From: Funiculus sociatus GB2-C1
GTDB taxonomy: Bacteria > Cyanobacteriota > Cyanobacteriia > Cyanobacteriales > FACHB-T130
Direction of reading: 5' to 3'
DNA: 64,000 bases
NCBI RefSeq assembly: GCF_039962115.1
Contig: NZ_JAMPKJ010000014.1
Location: 43,020-107,019 of the forward strand
Shown here piece by piece: positions 27,247 through 37,454 of this stretch. The position numbers were made by a program, and so were the translations under genes. The stretch's first letter is position 1, and the number at the start of each line of letters is the position of its first letter. The notes under the pieces are model-generated. The model was not told where the DNA came from, ran no database searches, and saw only the letters and a list, made by a program, of their open reading frames with translations.

Positions 27247-29442
27247 ATGACAACAATTGAGACGCTGCGAGCAAAGCTACCATTCCCACTGAAACGACTA
27301 GCAGATTTGGCATACAACTACTGGTGGAGTTGGAGTTGCGATCGCACATCCCTATTCCAGAATATCAACCCCGACGAATGGCAGCGTTGCGGACACAACC
27401 CCGTTGCCATTCTGGAATCTGCCTCCTACGTGCGACTCACCCAACTAGCGAAAGAACCAGCATATATCAAGCGGGTAAAAGCACTAGCCGATCAACTTGA
27501 CCGCTACCTGGCTGAAAAATCGCCTTGGGCTAGTCGCGTCGCCCCGCAAATCTCCCCAGAACGACCAGTAGCGTATTTCTGCGCCGAATTTGGCATCCAC
27601 GAATCCTTACCCATCTACTCCGGCGGCTTAGGAATCTTAGCAGGCGACCACCTCAAATCTGCCTCAGATTTAGGCGTGCCAATGGTAGGCATCGGCTTAA
27701 TGTACCGCCAAGGTTACTTCCGACAACGGTTAAATCGGGGCGGTTGGCAAGAAGACTACTATGTTGACAATCACTTTGACCAGATGCCCCTAGAGTTGAT
27801 GAAAAATCAGCAAGGGGAACCCATCACAATTGAGATGGAAATCCGGCAACGCATAGTCAAAGCACAAATTTGGTTAGCGCGAGTCGGGCGAGTTAAACTT
27901 TACCTACTCGATAGCGATCGCCATGACAACGACCCGATAGACCGCTGGTTAACGGGACACTTGTACGGCGGCAACCAAGAAACACGCATCGCCCAAGAAG
28001 TAATGCTGGGGATTGGCGGTGTCCGGGCGCTGGAAGCCTTGGGGATCAATCCCTCTGTGTATCACCTGAACGAAGGCCACGCGGCATTCTGCACCTTGGA
28101 AATAGCGCGGCAAGAAATTCAGCGTAGCGGCAAGTCCTTTTATGATATCGAAGCTGACGTGCGCGAAGCTTGTGTCTTCACCACCCACACCCCCGTTCCC
28201 GCAGGTCACGATGTCTTCTCCTCAGACCTGATGGATTCTTACTTCGCCCATTACTGGCCGACACTAGGCTTGTCTCGCGAACAATTCCTGGCACTCGGTG
28301 CAAGACGACTAGGCGATCCTTGGGAACCCTTCGGCATGACCGTCTTAGCCTTGCGGATGTGTCGCACTGCCAACGGCGTTAGCGAACTCCACGGCGAAGT
28401 CTCCCGCAAGATGTGGAATATTCTCTACCCAGACCGCAAAGAAGACAAAGTACCAATTGCTCACATCACCAATGGTGTCCATGCACGTACTTGGACAGCA
28501 CCCCTGATTAGCGATTTGTACTCCCAGTACCTGGGTGAAGATTGGTCAACCCGCATGGTTGATCCCAAGACCTGGGAAAAAGTAGACGAAATTCCCGATG
28601 AAGAAATCTGGTGGCGGCACCAAGTTCTCAAAGAGCGCCTGATTGCCCACACCCGCGCTAAGGTAAAAATGTCAAGGCAAAATCGCGGTGAAGAACAATT
28701 CCGCATTGATGCCGCCGACAAACTGCTAGACCCCAACGTGCTAACTATCGGATTTGCCCGGCGCTTCAGCCCATACAAGCGGGGTGACTTGCTAATGCGG
28801 GATGCAGAACGCGCCTTGAGGATTTTTGGCAATTCGCAAACACCTGTGCAAATCGTCTTTGCAGGAAAAGCCCATCCCGCCGACGAAGAAGGCAAGCGGA
28901 TTATCCAACGGTTGATGGAATGGTGCAAGCACCCAGATATTCTCAACCGAGTTGCCTTAGTTGAAGACTACGACATCTACACAGGGCAAAAACTGGTGCA
29001 AGGTGTCGATGTTTGGCTAAATAACCCGCGTCGCCCTCTGGAAGCGTCTGGTACGAGTGGGCAGAAAGTCTGCTTCAACGGCGGTATCAATTGCAGCGTC
29101 CTCGACGGTTGGTGGTGCGAAGGCTATCAAGCTGATGCTAATGGAAAAGGTACCAACGGTTGGGCAATTGGTGAAGATGCCCACACCAGCGACCAAGAGT
29201 TGCAAGACCGGATTGATTCTGAATCTCTCTATCGGTTACTGGAAGAGGAAATTGTTCCTTTGTACTATGACCAAGATGAGAATGGAGTTCCCCATCGTTG
29301 GATTGGGATGATGAAAGCGTCGATTAAGACAAATTCGCCGCTGTTCAACACTGACAGAATGATTGCGGACTACGTTACTCAAGTGTACGCGCCGGGAACT
29401 TCAGTCGGTGTTGAACCAATTCTGGCGAGTGTTACAGCATAA
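27247..29442 (+). CDS. glgP: Glycogen/alpha-glucan phosphorylase (short form)
   Basis: 731 residues, the compact bacterial alpha-glucan phosphorylase subtype (GT35). It releases glucose-1-phosphate from glycogen. Visible elements: AYNYWWSWS, VAYFCAEFGIHESLPIYSGG, LAGDHLKSASDLG, HLNEGHAAF and the PLP region EASGTSGQKVCFNGGINCSV with DGWWCEGY. The length is shorter than the roughly 810-840 residues of the classic enzyme, as expected for this subtype. It lies apart from other glycogen genes. Confidence 0.93.
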   Translation: MTTIETLRAKLPFPLKRLADLAYNYWWSWSCDRTSLFQNINPDEWQRCGHNPVAILESASYVRLTQLAKEPAYIKRVKALADQLDRYLAEKSPWASRVAPQISPERPVAYFCAEFGIHESLPIYSGGLGILAGDHLKSASDLGVPMVGIGLMYRQGYFRQRLNRGGWQEDYYVDNHFDQMPLELMKNQQGEPITIEMEIRQRIVKAQIWLARVGRVKLYLLDSDRHDNDPIDRWLTGHLYGGNQETRIAQEVMLGIGGVRALEALGINPSVYHLNEGHAAFCTLEIARQEIQRSGKSFYDIEADVREACVFTTHTPVPAGHDVFSSDLMDSYFAHYWPTLGLSREQFLALGARRLGDPWEPFGMTVLALRMCRTANGVSELHGEVSRKMWNILYPDRKEDKVPIAHITNGVHARTWTAPLISDLYSQYLGEDWSTRMVDPKTWEKVDEIPDEEIWWRHQVLKERLIAHTRAKVKMSRQNRGEEQFRIDAADKLLDPNVLTIGFARRFSPYKRGDLLMRDAERALRIFGNSQTPVQIVFAGKAHPADEEGKRIIQRLMEWCKHPDILNRVALVEDYDIYTGQKLVQGVDVWLNNPRRPLEASGTSGQKVCFNGGINCSVLDGWWCEGYQADANGKGTNGWAIGEDAHTSDQELQDRIDSESLYRLLEEEIVPLYYDQDENGVPHRWIGMMKASIKTNSPLFNTDRMIADYVTQVYAPGTSVGVEPILASVTA

Positions 29443-29596
29443 TTTTTCCAGTCTCAGCCTAGTTTTAATTCCACACTTCACTTCTTGAGGTTTGAATTAA
29501 CTGAGTTTTGAGCTATTAGTAGGGTGGGCTGTGTCCACTCTACTTTTTTTTTTGAACTGCAAAGATGCTATAGGTCGGGAAGGAAGAGGTATTAAG

Positions 29597-30403
29597 ATGG
29601 GTCGGGTTTGGCAGGCTGATTTTTATCGGTGTCCTCTCAAGGATGAAAAAGGGCAGGTGTTGTGGGAGTTGTTGATTTGCGACTCTAGCGGCAGCTTTAC
29701 CTATAAGGCGCTATGTCCCCAGTCGGAAGCGAATTCCAGCTGGTTAGCTGACCAGTTGCAACAAGCTGCTAATGGTCAGCTGCCGGATATTATCCAAGTT
29801 TTTCGTCCCCAGTCGTTGAGTTTACTTGAGGCGGCGGGGCGAAAGTTGGGTGTTAAGGTGGAACCGACTCGACGCACTTATGCTTTAAAAAAATTGTTGC
29901 AGGAGGCGCAACAATCTCTCTCGCCTCTCGACAAACCGCCGCCGTTGCCATTGCCAGAAAATCTTTGGGGGGAGCAATGGCGATTTGCTACGCTTCCTGC
30001 GGGAAATTTGGAGGAAGCTTTTGCAGAACGTCCGATTCCAGTTCTGGAGATGCCAGAATTTCTCTTACCTAACAATTTGGGTTTAGCGTCAACAGTTCCA
30101 GTTCCCGGTGTGGCGATTTATGGTGGTCGTCAATCAATGCGTTTGGCGCGTTGGTTACAAGATGCCCGTCCTGTTTCTCTCAACTACATCGCTGGTGCGC
30201 CTGATGGTTTGATATTAGAAGCTGGATTGGTTGACCGTTGGGTTGTTGCTACTTTTGAAGATAAAGAAGTTGCCGACTCTGCCCAAATGTTTGAAAGGCG
30301 CAAACAACAAAGTCGAGGATTGCATTTTTTGCTGGTGCAACCTGATGATTCAGGGATGACTTATAGCGGTTTCTGGTTGTTGCAAGCAGAAAATTTTGAT
30401 TGA
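29597..30403 (+). CDS. Tab2/Atab2 family RNA-binding protein (DUF1092)
   Basis: 268 residues from ATG 29597 (GAAGAGG upstream). It opens with GRVWQADFYRCPLKDEKGQV, and contains QVFRPQSLSLLEAAGRKLG, PVPGVAIYGGRQSMRLARWL and the C-terminal RKQQSRGLHFLLVQPD. These match the Tab2/DUF1092 family. In algae and plants Tab2/ATAB2 is needed for translation of photosystem I (and II) mRNAs; the cyanobacterial homologue is inferred to act in photosystem biogenesis or RNA binding. Confidence 0.88.
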   Translation: MGRVWQADFYRCPLKDEKGQVLWELLICDSSGSFTYKALCPQSEANSSWLADQLQQAANGQLPDIIQVFRPQSLSLLEAAGRKLGVKVEPTRRTYALKKLLQEAQQSLSPLDKPPPLPLPENLWGEQWRFATLPAGNLEEAFAERPIPVLEMPEFLLPNNLGLASTVPVPGVAIYGGRQSMRLARWLQDARPVSLNYIAGAPDGLILEAGLVDRWVVATFEDKEVADSAQMFERRKQQSRGLHFLLVQPDDSGMTYSGFWLLQAENFD

Positions 30404-30720
30404 AAGATTATTTGATTTGGCGCGATCGCAAGCTATGTACCCAAAGATAGATGAAAGTTTTATTTCCCGTTTGATAAGGAAAGTTTTCATCAAGCGTTTA
30501 TAAGAACCTGCCCATTAAGTATTAGATTATCAGAATTTGGTAGGCTGCGTTGAGGAAGGGAACCCAGCGCGAAAAATTCAATTTTTTAAACTACAAACGC
30601 AGTAATTTTGAAGTGTTACTCGGCGTAAGTTGAGAGGAAGGAACTTAATTTAACAGTAATCAGTCAAGGCGATTTAAGAAACCATAAGTTTCAGGTTCCA
30701 ACTAGAAAGTAAGGAAAACC
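30404..30720. other. Intergenic region
   Basis: No gene visible. GGTAGGCTGCGTTGAGGAAG followed by GGAACCCAGC (30540-30567) resembles the GTTGGGTT-type short repeats. A GTAAGGAAAA box at 30709 precedes the next ATG. Confidence 0.4.
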
Positions 30721-31095
30721 ATGAAAGTTATTAGTGGGATTGCTTTGTTGTTTGTAGGGTTAACACCTTTGATATGGTTAACCTGTTTTACCGAAAGTTA
30801 TTTTTCACTTAATCCTTTAATTGACACAATAGTGCCTCCCGGATTTACAGAAGCAAAATTTGCCAGTATAAAAATAGGAATGCCCAAAGATGAGGTTTTG
30901 AAAATATTGCCACCACCCACATCTAGCACTTCTACAAAATGTTATATTTTTAGACCGAATAAAAAAGATAATTGCTGGTATTATGGCAATGATGGAGCAG
31001 CTTTATTCGGCGATTTTGCTTGGATTAATTTTGAAATAGCTTTTGATAAAGAAGGGAAGGTTATCAAGACAAACCGCTACGTTAACGCCGATTAA
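30721..31095 (+). CDS. Small exported/membrane protein with BamE (SmpA/OmlA)-like motif
   Basis: 124 residues. Residues 4-22 are hydrophobic (signal anchor). FASIKIGMPKDEVLKILPPP at about 43-62 has the IxxGMxxxEVxxxLG-P pattern that opens the BamE/SmpA/OmlA fold, and the rest (CYIFRPNKKDNCWYYG, WINFEIAFDKEGKVIK) fits its small beta-sheet. Two Cys (CYIF and CWYY) could form a disulfide. No lipobox is visible. The function is not established; AT-rich like several small genes here. Confidence 0.6.
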   Translation: MKVISGIALLFVGLTPLIWLTCFTESYFSLNPLIDTIVPPGFTEAKFASIKIGMPKDEVLKILPPPTSSTSTKCYIFRPNKKDNCWYYGNDGAALFGDFAWINFEIAFDKEGKVIKTNRYVNAD

Positions 31096-31130
31096 CAGAT
31101 ACTTCTAAACGCCACACGATTTAGTTGCTA

Positions 31131-32435
31131 TCAATCAATAATCTCAGCCTTAACTGGAAGCGCGATCGCAAACTCTGAACCTTGTCCTGGTATAGATTTT
31201 ACCTCCAGGGTTCCCCCATGCTTTTCCACCACAATTTGGCGGACAATCGATAATCCTAATCCCGTTCCTTTCCCAACGGCTTTAGTTGTAAAGAACTGGT
31301 CAAAAACTTTTTTCTTCGTATCCTCTGACATTCCTGCCCCATTATCTATAATCTTAATTACCACACCAGTGCCATCTTCAGTTAGATTTGTGTGGATCGC
31401 GATTTGATTAGGATATGCTTTAATTTCCTCAAAAGAACGTTCTTGATTGGCTTCTTCTATGGCATCAATCGCATTTGCCAGCAGATTCATAAACACTTGG
31501 TTTATCTGTCCGGGATAACACTCTATATTGGGCAAACAGCCATATTCTTTAATCATCACAATATCGGGACGCTTTTCATTAGCTTTCAGCCGATGTTGCA
31601 AAATTAAAATGGTGCTATCTATGCCCTCATGAATATTAAAAAAAACTTTGCGATCGCTATCTGTTCTAGAGAAAATTCTGATAGAGTTGCTAATATGGCG
31701 AATGCGTTCCGTTCCCTGTTGCATAGAACCGATGATTTTCGGCAAGTCTGTCAACAGATACTCTAAGTCAATATCTTCCGCATCCTCTAAAATTTTTACT
31801 CCTGGCTGAGAAAACTCTTGCTGATAAAGTTGTAAATGATGAACTAAAGCTTTAAAGTATTCTTCAGTATGCTCTAAATTAGCGGAAATAAATCCCACAG
31901 GATTATTGATTTCGTGGGCAATTCCTGCTACTAACTGACCAAGGGCAGACATTTTTTCTCGCTGGACGAGTTTGATTTGAGACTCTTGTAAGTCTTCTAA
32001 TGCCAGAGAAAGTTCCGCTGTTCGTTCTACAACTTTTTTTTCTAAGTTTTTTGTCAAATTTCGCAATTCTAAATGAGTTTTGACCCTAGCTAATAATTCC
32101 TCTTCTTGAAAGGGTTTGGTGATGTAATCCACTGCCCCCAAACTTAGACCTTTTACCTTACTATCTGTGTCGGAAAGGGCAGTCATAAACATAACTGGAA
32201 TATCGCAGGTGGCGGCATTTTCTTTCAATCGCTTACAGGTTTCAAAGCCGTTTATTCCTGGCATCATCACATCTAATAGAATCAAATCTGGCAAGCTATA
32301 TTGAATCTGCTTCAGTGCCATTTCGCCATTTATAGCTGTAGCAACTTCAAACCCTACATCAGTTAATGCCTGAGATATTAATTGCAGATTAGTAGGAGTA
32401 TCATCCACTACTAAAATAACATCAGATTTTTGCAT
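31131..32435 (-). CDS. Hybrid response regulator-histidine kinase (REC-HisKA-HATPase)
   Basis: 434 residues from ATG 32435. An N-terminal receiver domain (residues 5-122): VVDDTPTNLQL, phosphoacceptor Asp in LILLDVMMPG, MTALSD and ITKPF. A coiled coil (ELRNLTKNLEKKVVERTAEL) leads to H-box AGIAHEINNPVGF, N-box QVFMNLLANAIDA, G1 IDNGAGM, and G2 GKGTGLGLSI. All catalytic boxes are intact. The arrangement fits a kinase controlled by an upstream phosphorelay through its receiver. No adjacent partner. Confidence 0.9.
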   Translation of the reverse strand: MQKSDVILVVDDTPTNLQLISQALTDVGFEVATAINGEMALKQIQYSLPDLILLDVMMPGINGFETCKRLKENAATCDIPVMFMTALSDTDSKVKGLSLGAVDYITKPFQEEELLARVKTHLELRNLTKNLEKKVVERTAELSLALEDLQESQIKLVQREKMSALGQLVAGIAHEINNPVGFISANLEHTEEYFKALVHHLQLYQQEFSQPGVKILEDAEDIDLEYLLTDLPKIIGSMQQGTERIRHISNSIRIFSRTDSDRKVFFNIHEGIDSTILILQHRLKANEKRPDIVMIKEYGCLPNIECYPGQINQVFMNLLANAIDAIEEANQERSFEEIKAYPNQIAIHTNLTEDGTGVVIKIIDNGAGMSEDTKKKVFDQFFTTKAVGKGTGLGLSIVRQIVVEKHGGTLEVKSIPGQGSEFAIALPVKAEIID

Positions 32436-32566
32436 ATGCAATTATTGCACTCCTGTTAATCTATATATTGATTAAATATTCTATTTCTTTCTGCATGAAA
32501 GCTCTTAGTTAAATGCACAATCGACTGGATAAATGGATCATATTTTATGTTTAATTGCTCTATTCC

Positions 32567-32827
32567 TTAGCTTCTTCTAGCAGTTATTTCAAGCAACCCT
32601 GCTGAGCAAGGTTCAGGGCTAACCAGGGATATATGCGTGTATTCCTTCAGCCGCTTAACTTCTGATTTTAAGTAAGAAGCTGTCACAGACCAAACCATAG
32701 TCCTAATTATTAGACTGTTAGCAACTGTTTCTATTTCAGCCAGCCAGATTGCTAACCATCCCTCGATTCCATCAACCTTTTGCTGTACTTTCAGAAGAGC
32801 ATTTTGCTTTAAATTATCTAGATCAAG
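32567..32827 (-). pseudogene. Open frame without usable start, possible gene remnant
   Basis: Minus-strand frame of 86 codons reading LKQNALLKVQQKVDGIEGWL, AIWLAEIETVANSLIIRTMV, WSVTASYLKSEVKRLKEYTH. It is closed upstream by a stop, and the only ATG would leave 45 residues. The composition is coding-like and helical, with hydrophobic and charged residues alternating, but I do not recognise a family. The flanking sequence (32436-32566 and 32828-33190) shows no gene. Confidence 0.3.
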
Positions 32828-33190
32828 TTACGCCCAACTTCATAGCTGTAATAAGCAAATAGGCTGACTGCTAAAGTTATGCTGTCGATAATCAGGCTTA
32901 GCCTAAAATTAGGATATCAAAGCTATTTCACATTATGACAATGCCATAATTGAGTTAGCATTGCTAATTTTATAATTTGATTAAGTTACTGATTCACGAC
33001 TATAAATTCAGACAAATAATGGGGTTTTAGATAATATCAGTGGCTGTTTGTCTGACAAATTTCCGGTAATAAAGCTACAAAAATAGCATATAATCAACCA
33101 AAAGTAACTTGTGTTAGTACAATAAGTATGATAGCAAAAAACCCTAATCAAGAACTGACAGAAATCACACAAATTGCTGAAGGGGATCAC

Positions 33191-33868
33191 TTACGGGAAG
33201 ATTTCAACAAGTCTAGCTTGAAGTAATTGGGGAAATTGGGAGTAGTATTTTTGATTGAGTGGGGAAGGATGAGGCAATGGCAACAGTTTTACTAGACGTT
33301 GATGCAGGTTGCCTTCAGTGTCTTGCGCTTGAAGCGTAACTTGAATGCTGGTAGAGTAGCGATCGCTTGCTTCAAAAAACTGCTTCAACTCACCCTTAGC
33401 ACCATAAGGGGCAAACCAATTAAACGCTTCATTCCCCAGCGTAATAATTTTATCTCCTTGCCAATGCAACACCAATAATTGCTCTAAAAAGGGGCGAAAT
33501 CGTTTTTTTACAGCCTCAGTGTATGCTTTATTCCCCGGTGGTTTGTAAGGCACCGTATTCGTAAGTAAAACGCGCTCGAGGACAACTTGTAAATCGGTAT
33601 CCTTATTGGGTTCGGTGGCTGCGATCGCACGGTACAAACCCCGACGCACAAAGCCACCAGCAGCGCCGTAAAGCGGTTGACGTGCCCGCACTTCATCTTT
33701 TCCCAAATCGCGGGCAAAAAAGCACAGCTTGCTCTCCAGATTGCCTGCATAGAGAATTGGCTGCGTCGGCTCCAAACTCGCTGCCTGATAAACTGGTTCA
33801 TCGACGGGAAATGTTTCCCGTTGCGCTTCCTGCTGGATATCTGTAATTAACTGTTTAATATCTGACAT
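33191..33868 (-). CDS. Uracil-DNA-glycosylase family protein (family 4/5-like)
   Basis: 225 residues. FFARDLGKDEVRARQPLYGAAG is the divergent form of the GxxPGxxEDxxGxPFVGxAG motif; TNTVPYKPPGNKAY corresponds to TNxVxxRPPxNR, and LPLPHPSPLN supplies the HPSP motif. The N-terminal Fe-S-coordinating Cys pattern of family 4 enzymes is not evident, with few Cys overall. It is probably a base-excision or related DNA-binding enzyme. Not in an operon with the other UDG-family gene at 2472. Confidence 0.75.
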   Translation of the reverse strand: MSDIKQLITDIQQEAQRETFPVDEPVYQAASLEPTQPILYAGNLESKLCFFARDLGKDEVRARQPLYGAAGGFVRRGLYRAIAATEPNKDTDLQVVLERVLLTNTVPYKPPGNKAYTEAVKKRFRPFLEQLLVLHWQGDKIITLGNEAFNWFAPYGAKGELKQFFEASDRYSTSIQVTLQAQDTEGNLHQRLVKLLPLPHPSPLNQKYYSQFPQLLQARLVEIFP

Positions 33869-34039
33869 AACGTCTCTTACTCCTTAAGATAGATGCAATA
33901 AATTGTGTCTATGCAAAAGCACATATCTTGAATGATACTCTGTTGAATTGCCAACAGAGTATCCTATACAACCTCTAGATTGAAGGGTAAATTAAAAGCT
34001 ACAGTGTTTTAACGACTAATTACGAATTTGGAGTTTCCT

Positions 34040-35617
34040 ATGGTGATAGAAACTACCCTAGACGAAGCTTCCATTAAGCAAAGTCTGGAACAATTTCTAC
34101 TGGTGTTGTCTGTTTCCTTGAGTGTGGCGACACTCTCGCGGATTTTCAGTTGGTTACGCCAAATTCCCTACACATTGCTGCTGGTGATTGTCGGGTTATT
34201 CCTAGCGTTTGTAGATGTGCGGCTGGTGAACCTGTCGCCACAATTGATTCTGGAGATTTTTTTGCCTCCTCTGCTTTTTGAAGCCGCCTGGAATATCCGC
34301 TGGCGAGACTTGAAGGATGATTTATTTCCAGTCACTTTGTTTGCCATCTTCGGTGTCATCATTTCGGTTATCGGAATTGCATTTCCCCTCAATTGGTTGA
34401 CTGGACTTCCTCTTACAACTGCTCTCCTTGTCGGTGCTTGTTTATCTGCTACCGATCCCGTTTCCGTAGTAGCTTTGTTTCGGGAACTGGGTGCTGGCAA
34501 ACGGCTAACAATGTTGATGGAGGGAGAGAGTTTATTTAACGATGGCGTGGCGGTGGTGGCGTTTACGTTGCTAGTGGGAATTCCACTGGGAACCAATGAA
34601 TTTGCACTAGACACTACAATTGCTAGTTTTTTAGTATTTGTTGGTGTTGGGATTGGAATTGGCAGTTTAGTTGGTTTTGGAATTTCCTACCTTACGCAAC
34701 GTTTTGACTTGCCATTAGTAGAACAATCACTCACTCTTGTTTCTGCTTACGGCACTTATTTGATAACAGAAGACTTGGGTGGTTCTGGGGTAATTGGGGT
34801 TGTCACGGTTGGCGTAATTTTGGGTAACTTTGGCTCTCGCATTGGCATGAACCCGCGCACCCGGTTATTGGTATCTGAATTTTGGGAATTTTTAGCATTT
34901 TTTGTCAATTCCATCGTTTTTCTTTTAATAGGCGATCAAATCCACTACTCACGTCTAGTAGAGAATTTTAGTCTGATTGCAGTGACAATTGGGGCGGTAT
35001 TGGTAACGCGAGCAGTTGCTATCTATGGACTCAGTGCTTTGAGCAATTGGCTAGTTAAATCTCAAATAGGTTGGCGAGATCAAACAATACTTTGGTGGGG
35101 TGGTTTAAGAGGTTCAGTTTCAATTGCCTTGGCGGTAAGTGTACCCATTATCTTACCAGGAAGAGACGAAATTATTGATATGGTGTTCGGCGTTGTTTTG
35201 TTTACTTTGTTAGTTCAAGGTTTGACAACTCAGTGGTTTTTGGAAAGATTAGGGTTGGTTGGAGATCAGCCAATACGCCAGCAATATTCAGAGGCAATTG
35301 CCCGTCGCATCGCCTTAAATCGAGTGTTGAATTATTTATTGGAAGCTGGCAAAGAATCAGAAATCGATCCGGAGTTTTATTGTTACGAGTTACAACTGGT
35401 TCAAGGACAACTCAAGGGAATTGAGGAGGAAATTGAGAAGCTGCAAAATCAATATCCTCAGTTGCGATCGCTTAATATGCAACAACTGCGAGAAAAACTC
35501 TTAGATATTGAAGCAGACACCTACGCCGAACTGATCCGTGCAGGACGTTTAAATAATCGACTCTCACCCGTATTGCAGGAAATTCTAGCTGAATCAACAG
35601 AGGATGAAAGGAAATAA
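34040..35617 (+). CDS. Na+/H+ antiporter, CPA1 (NhaP/NHE) family
   Basis: 525 residues from ATG 34040. About 11-12 membrane helices to residue 420, then a cytoplasmic tail with a helical, charged region (GQLKGIEEEIEKLQNQYPQL). Ion-site signatures are ACLSATDPVSVVALF, with the conserved TDP, and GESLFNDGVAVVAF, with the conserved ND pair. GGLRGSVSIALA is the family's inhibitor-site-like region. It exchanges Na+ for H+ across the plasma membrane; exact ion selectivity is not readable. Monocistronic. Confidence 0.9.
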   Translation: MVIETTLDEASIKQSLEQFLLVLSVSLSVATLSRIFSWLRQIPYTLLLVIVGLFLAFVDVRLVNLSPQLILEIFLPPLLFEAAWNIRWRDLKDDLFPVTLFAIFGVIISVIGIAFPLNWLTGLPLTTALLVGACLSATDPVSVVALFRELGAGKRLTMLMEGESLFNDGVAVVAFTLLVGIPLGTNEFALDTTIASFLVFVGVGIGIGSLVGFGISYLTQRFDLPLVEQSLTLVSAYGTYLITEDLGGSGVIGVVTVGVILGNFGSRIGMNPRTRLLVSEFWEFLAFFVNSIVFLLIGDQIHYSRLVENFSLIAVTIGAVLVTRAVAIYGLSALSNWLVKSQIGWRDQTILWWGGLRGSVSIALAVSVPIILPGRDEIIDMVFGVVLFTLLVQGLTTQWFLERLGLVGDQPIRQQYSEAIARRIALNRVLNYLLEAGKESEIDPEFYCYELQLVQGQLKGIEEEIEKLQNQYPQLRSLNMQQLREKLLDIEADTYAELIRAGRLNNRLSPVLQEILAESTEDERK

Positions 35618-35785
35618 ACTGAGGACAGCACCTCAAAGCGAACCCTCTCTTCATCCTCGACAGTTCGATTTCAAAAAGCGTTCGCGTCTACACAAACAAA
35701 GTCCGTTGTCAAAGAAGGATCGTTATGACATCGAATCAAAGTGTTAAAAAGATTAAAGTCATTATCTTCCAGCTACCAGTAGAGT

Positions 35786-37300
35786 TTACCTTTGGTTCAA
35801 ATATTCCAATAAGTTCGCCGTTTCTTGCGGTGTAACTAAAGTATTCGCACACAAAATCCCCGAAGCAGCAACAGCCGGAACGCCAATTCCTGGCATCGTA
35901 CTATCCCCCACCCGATACAATCCAGAAATCGGCGTTTGTGTACCTGGAAATATCCCTTTACCAACTGCAATTGCAGGGCCGTATGTTCCCTGATAGCGGC
36001 GTAAGTAGTAAGCGTGAGTTAACGGTGTGCCGATAAGTTCTAATACAATGCGATCGCGTATATCCGGAATCACTCTCTCTAACGCACGGAATAGAGATTG
36101 CGATCGCTCTTTTTTCCTTTCCTCATACTCCTCATCTCGTCGCCATCCCTCATAAGGTTCCAACGTGTAGGCGTGAACCACATGATGTCCCACTGGCGCA
36201 AGATTAGCGTCCCACACTGAAGGGATAGAAATCATGCAAGTATTCCCCGGTTCGGTAATATCTTTACTCGCATCGTGAACTACCACATGATGTCCCGTCA
36301 GATTTTCTAAACCCTCAGCACGGATGCCTAAATGTAAGTGCATAAAGCTATCAACTGCCGGGGTTTCTAAAGATTGCTGACGATAAGATGGCGGCAAATC
36401 TTCGGGGCGCAATAACTTAGTATAAGTATCCCAAAGGGTAGCATTAGAAATTACAACAGTCGCGTTAATAACTTCACCATTTTTTAACTTGACGCCTGTT
36501 ACTTTGCCTGATTGGATTAATATTTGCTCAACATGAGCATTCAATTTCAATTCGCCACCCCAACGCTTTAAACCGCGAACCAAAGCATCCACAATTGCGC
36601 CACTTCCCCCAATAGGATACTCGACACCAGCGCGAGAACGTTCTCCTAACATAAATGCCACCTCTGGGGCAATTGTCCCGTGCGCCTTAAGTCCAGAAAG
36701 TAGAAAACATTCCAAGTCAATTAAGCGCCGCACCCAAGGATCTCGCACCTCTCGATCCATCACATCGCCAACAGAACCTTGGAGGATTCTCAGATGCGGT
36801 AGCAGTTTCAATACAGATGGTAAATATTGCCCCATAATTACTGGTATTATCTGCCAATCTGCTCTCAAAGCAATAGTAGAAATCCCCCGCAGTGATTCGT
36901 AAAGAGGTAGTAGACGTTTTTCAAATTGTTCTAATTCTCTTGCACCCTGAGGCGTAATTTCAGCAACAGTTTGGCGATATCGTTCAGCATCGCTGTAAAC
37001 GGGAAAAGTGCCTTCAGGAAAGTGATAGTGACCCATAGGATCGTAGCGAACAGCTTGCAACGATTCTCCCAGAACTTCTAACACTTGCTGTAATGGATTC
37101 AGACCGCTTCCAGGGGTGAGTCCGCAATAAAATGAGGGGCCAGAGTCAAAATGAAATCCCTGCCGCGAGAAACTGTGTGCAGCACCACCAGCGATCGCGT
37201 GGCTTTCGCAGACTAGCACTCGTTTTCCGTAACGGGCAAGTAACGCCCCTGCGGTTAAACCGCCAATTCCGCTACCGATAACAATTACATCTAAACTCAT
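35786..37300 (-). CDS. FAD-dependent phytoene-desaturase/CrtH-like oxidoreductase
   Basis: 504 residues. The N-terminal dinucleotide fold is VIGSGIGGLTAGALLARYGK with the acidic end VCESHAIAGGAA, and the C-terminal FAD motif is GLYRVGDSTMPGIGVPAVAASG. HFDSGPSFYCGL and YPIGGSGAIVDALVRGLKRWGG are characteristic of the carotene isomerase / desaturase superfamily. It could isomerise or desaturate a carotenoid, or act on another polyene. No other carotenoid gene is adjacent, so substrate is uncertain. Confidence 0.8.
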   Translation of the reverse strand: MSLDVIVIGSGIGGLTAGALLARYGKRVLVCESHAIAGGAAHSFSRQGFHFDSGPSFYCGLTPGSGLNPLQQVLEVLGESLQAVRYDPMGHYHFPEGTFPVYSDAERYRQTVAEITPQGARELEQFEKRLLPLYESLRGISTIALRADWQIIPVIMGQYLPSVLKLLPHLRILQGSVGDVMDREVRDPWVRRLIDLECFLLSGLKAHGTIAPEVAFMLGERSRAGVEYPIGGSGAIVDALVRGLKRWGGELKLNAHVEQILIQSGKVTGVKLKNGEVINATVVISNATLWDTYTKLLRPEDLPPSYRQQSLETPAVDSFMHLHLGIRAEGLENLTGHHVVVHDASKDITEPGNTCMISIPSVWDANLAPVGHHVVHAYTLEPYEGWRRDEEYEERKKERSQSLFRALERVIPDIRDRIVLELIGTPLTHAYYLRRYQGTYGPAIAVGKGIFPGTQTPISGLYRVGDSTMPGIGVPAVAASGILCANTLVTPQETANLLEYLNQR

Positions 37301-37454
37301 ATTATGGCAATCTCATTTTATTTATAAACACTATCTTTTTTAAAAGAACCGCTAAGATGCTCAGGAAGAGAGAAGAAGTCATTTTTAAAATGAGTTTGAT
37401 TTATTTAGGGAGATTATTGGATAATTATCTTAATAGCTTGTCAAGCCAATCTTT

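Noticed and set aside
33008..33190. 60-codon minus frame after the UDG-like gene
   Set aside because: Phe/Cys/Tyr-rich composition typical of translated AT-rich non-coding DNA.
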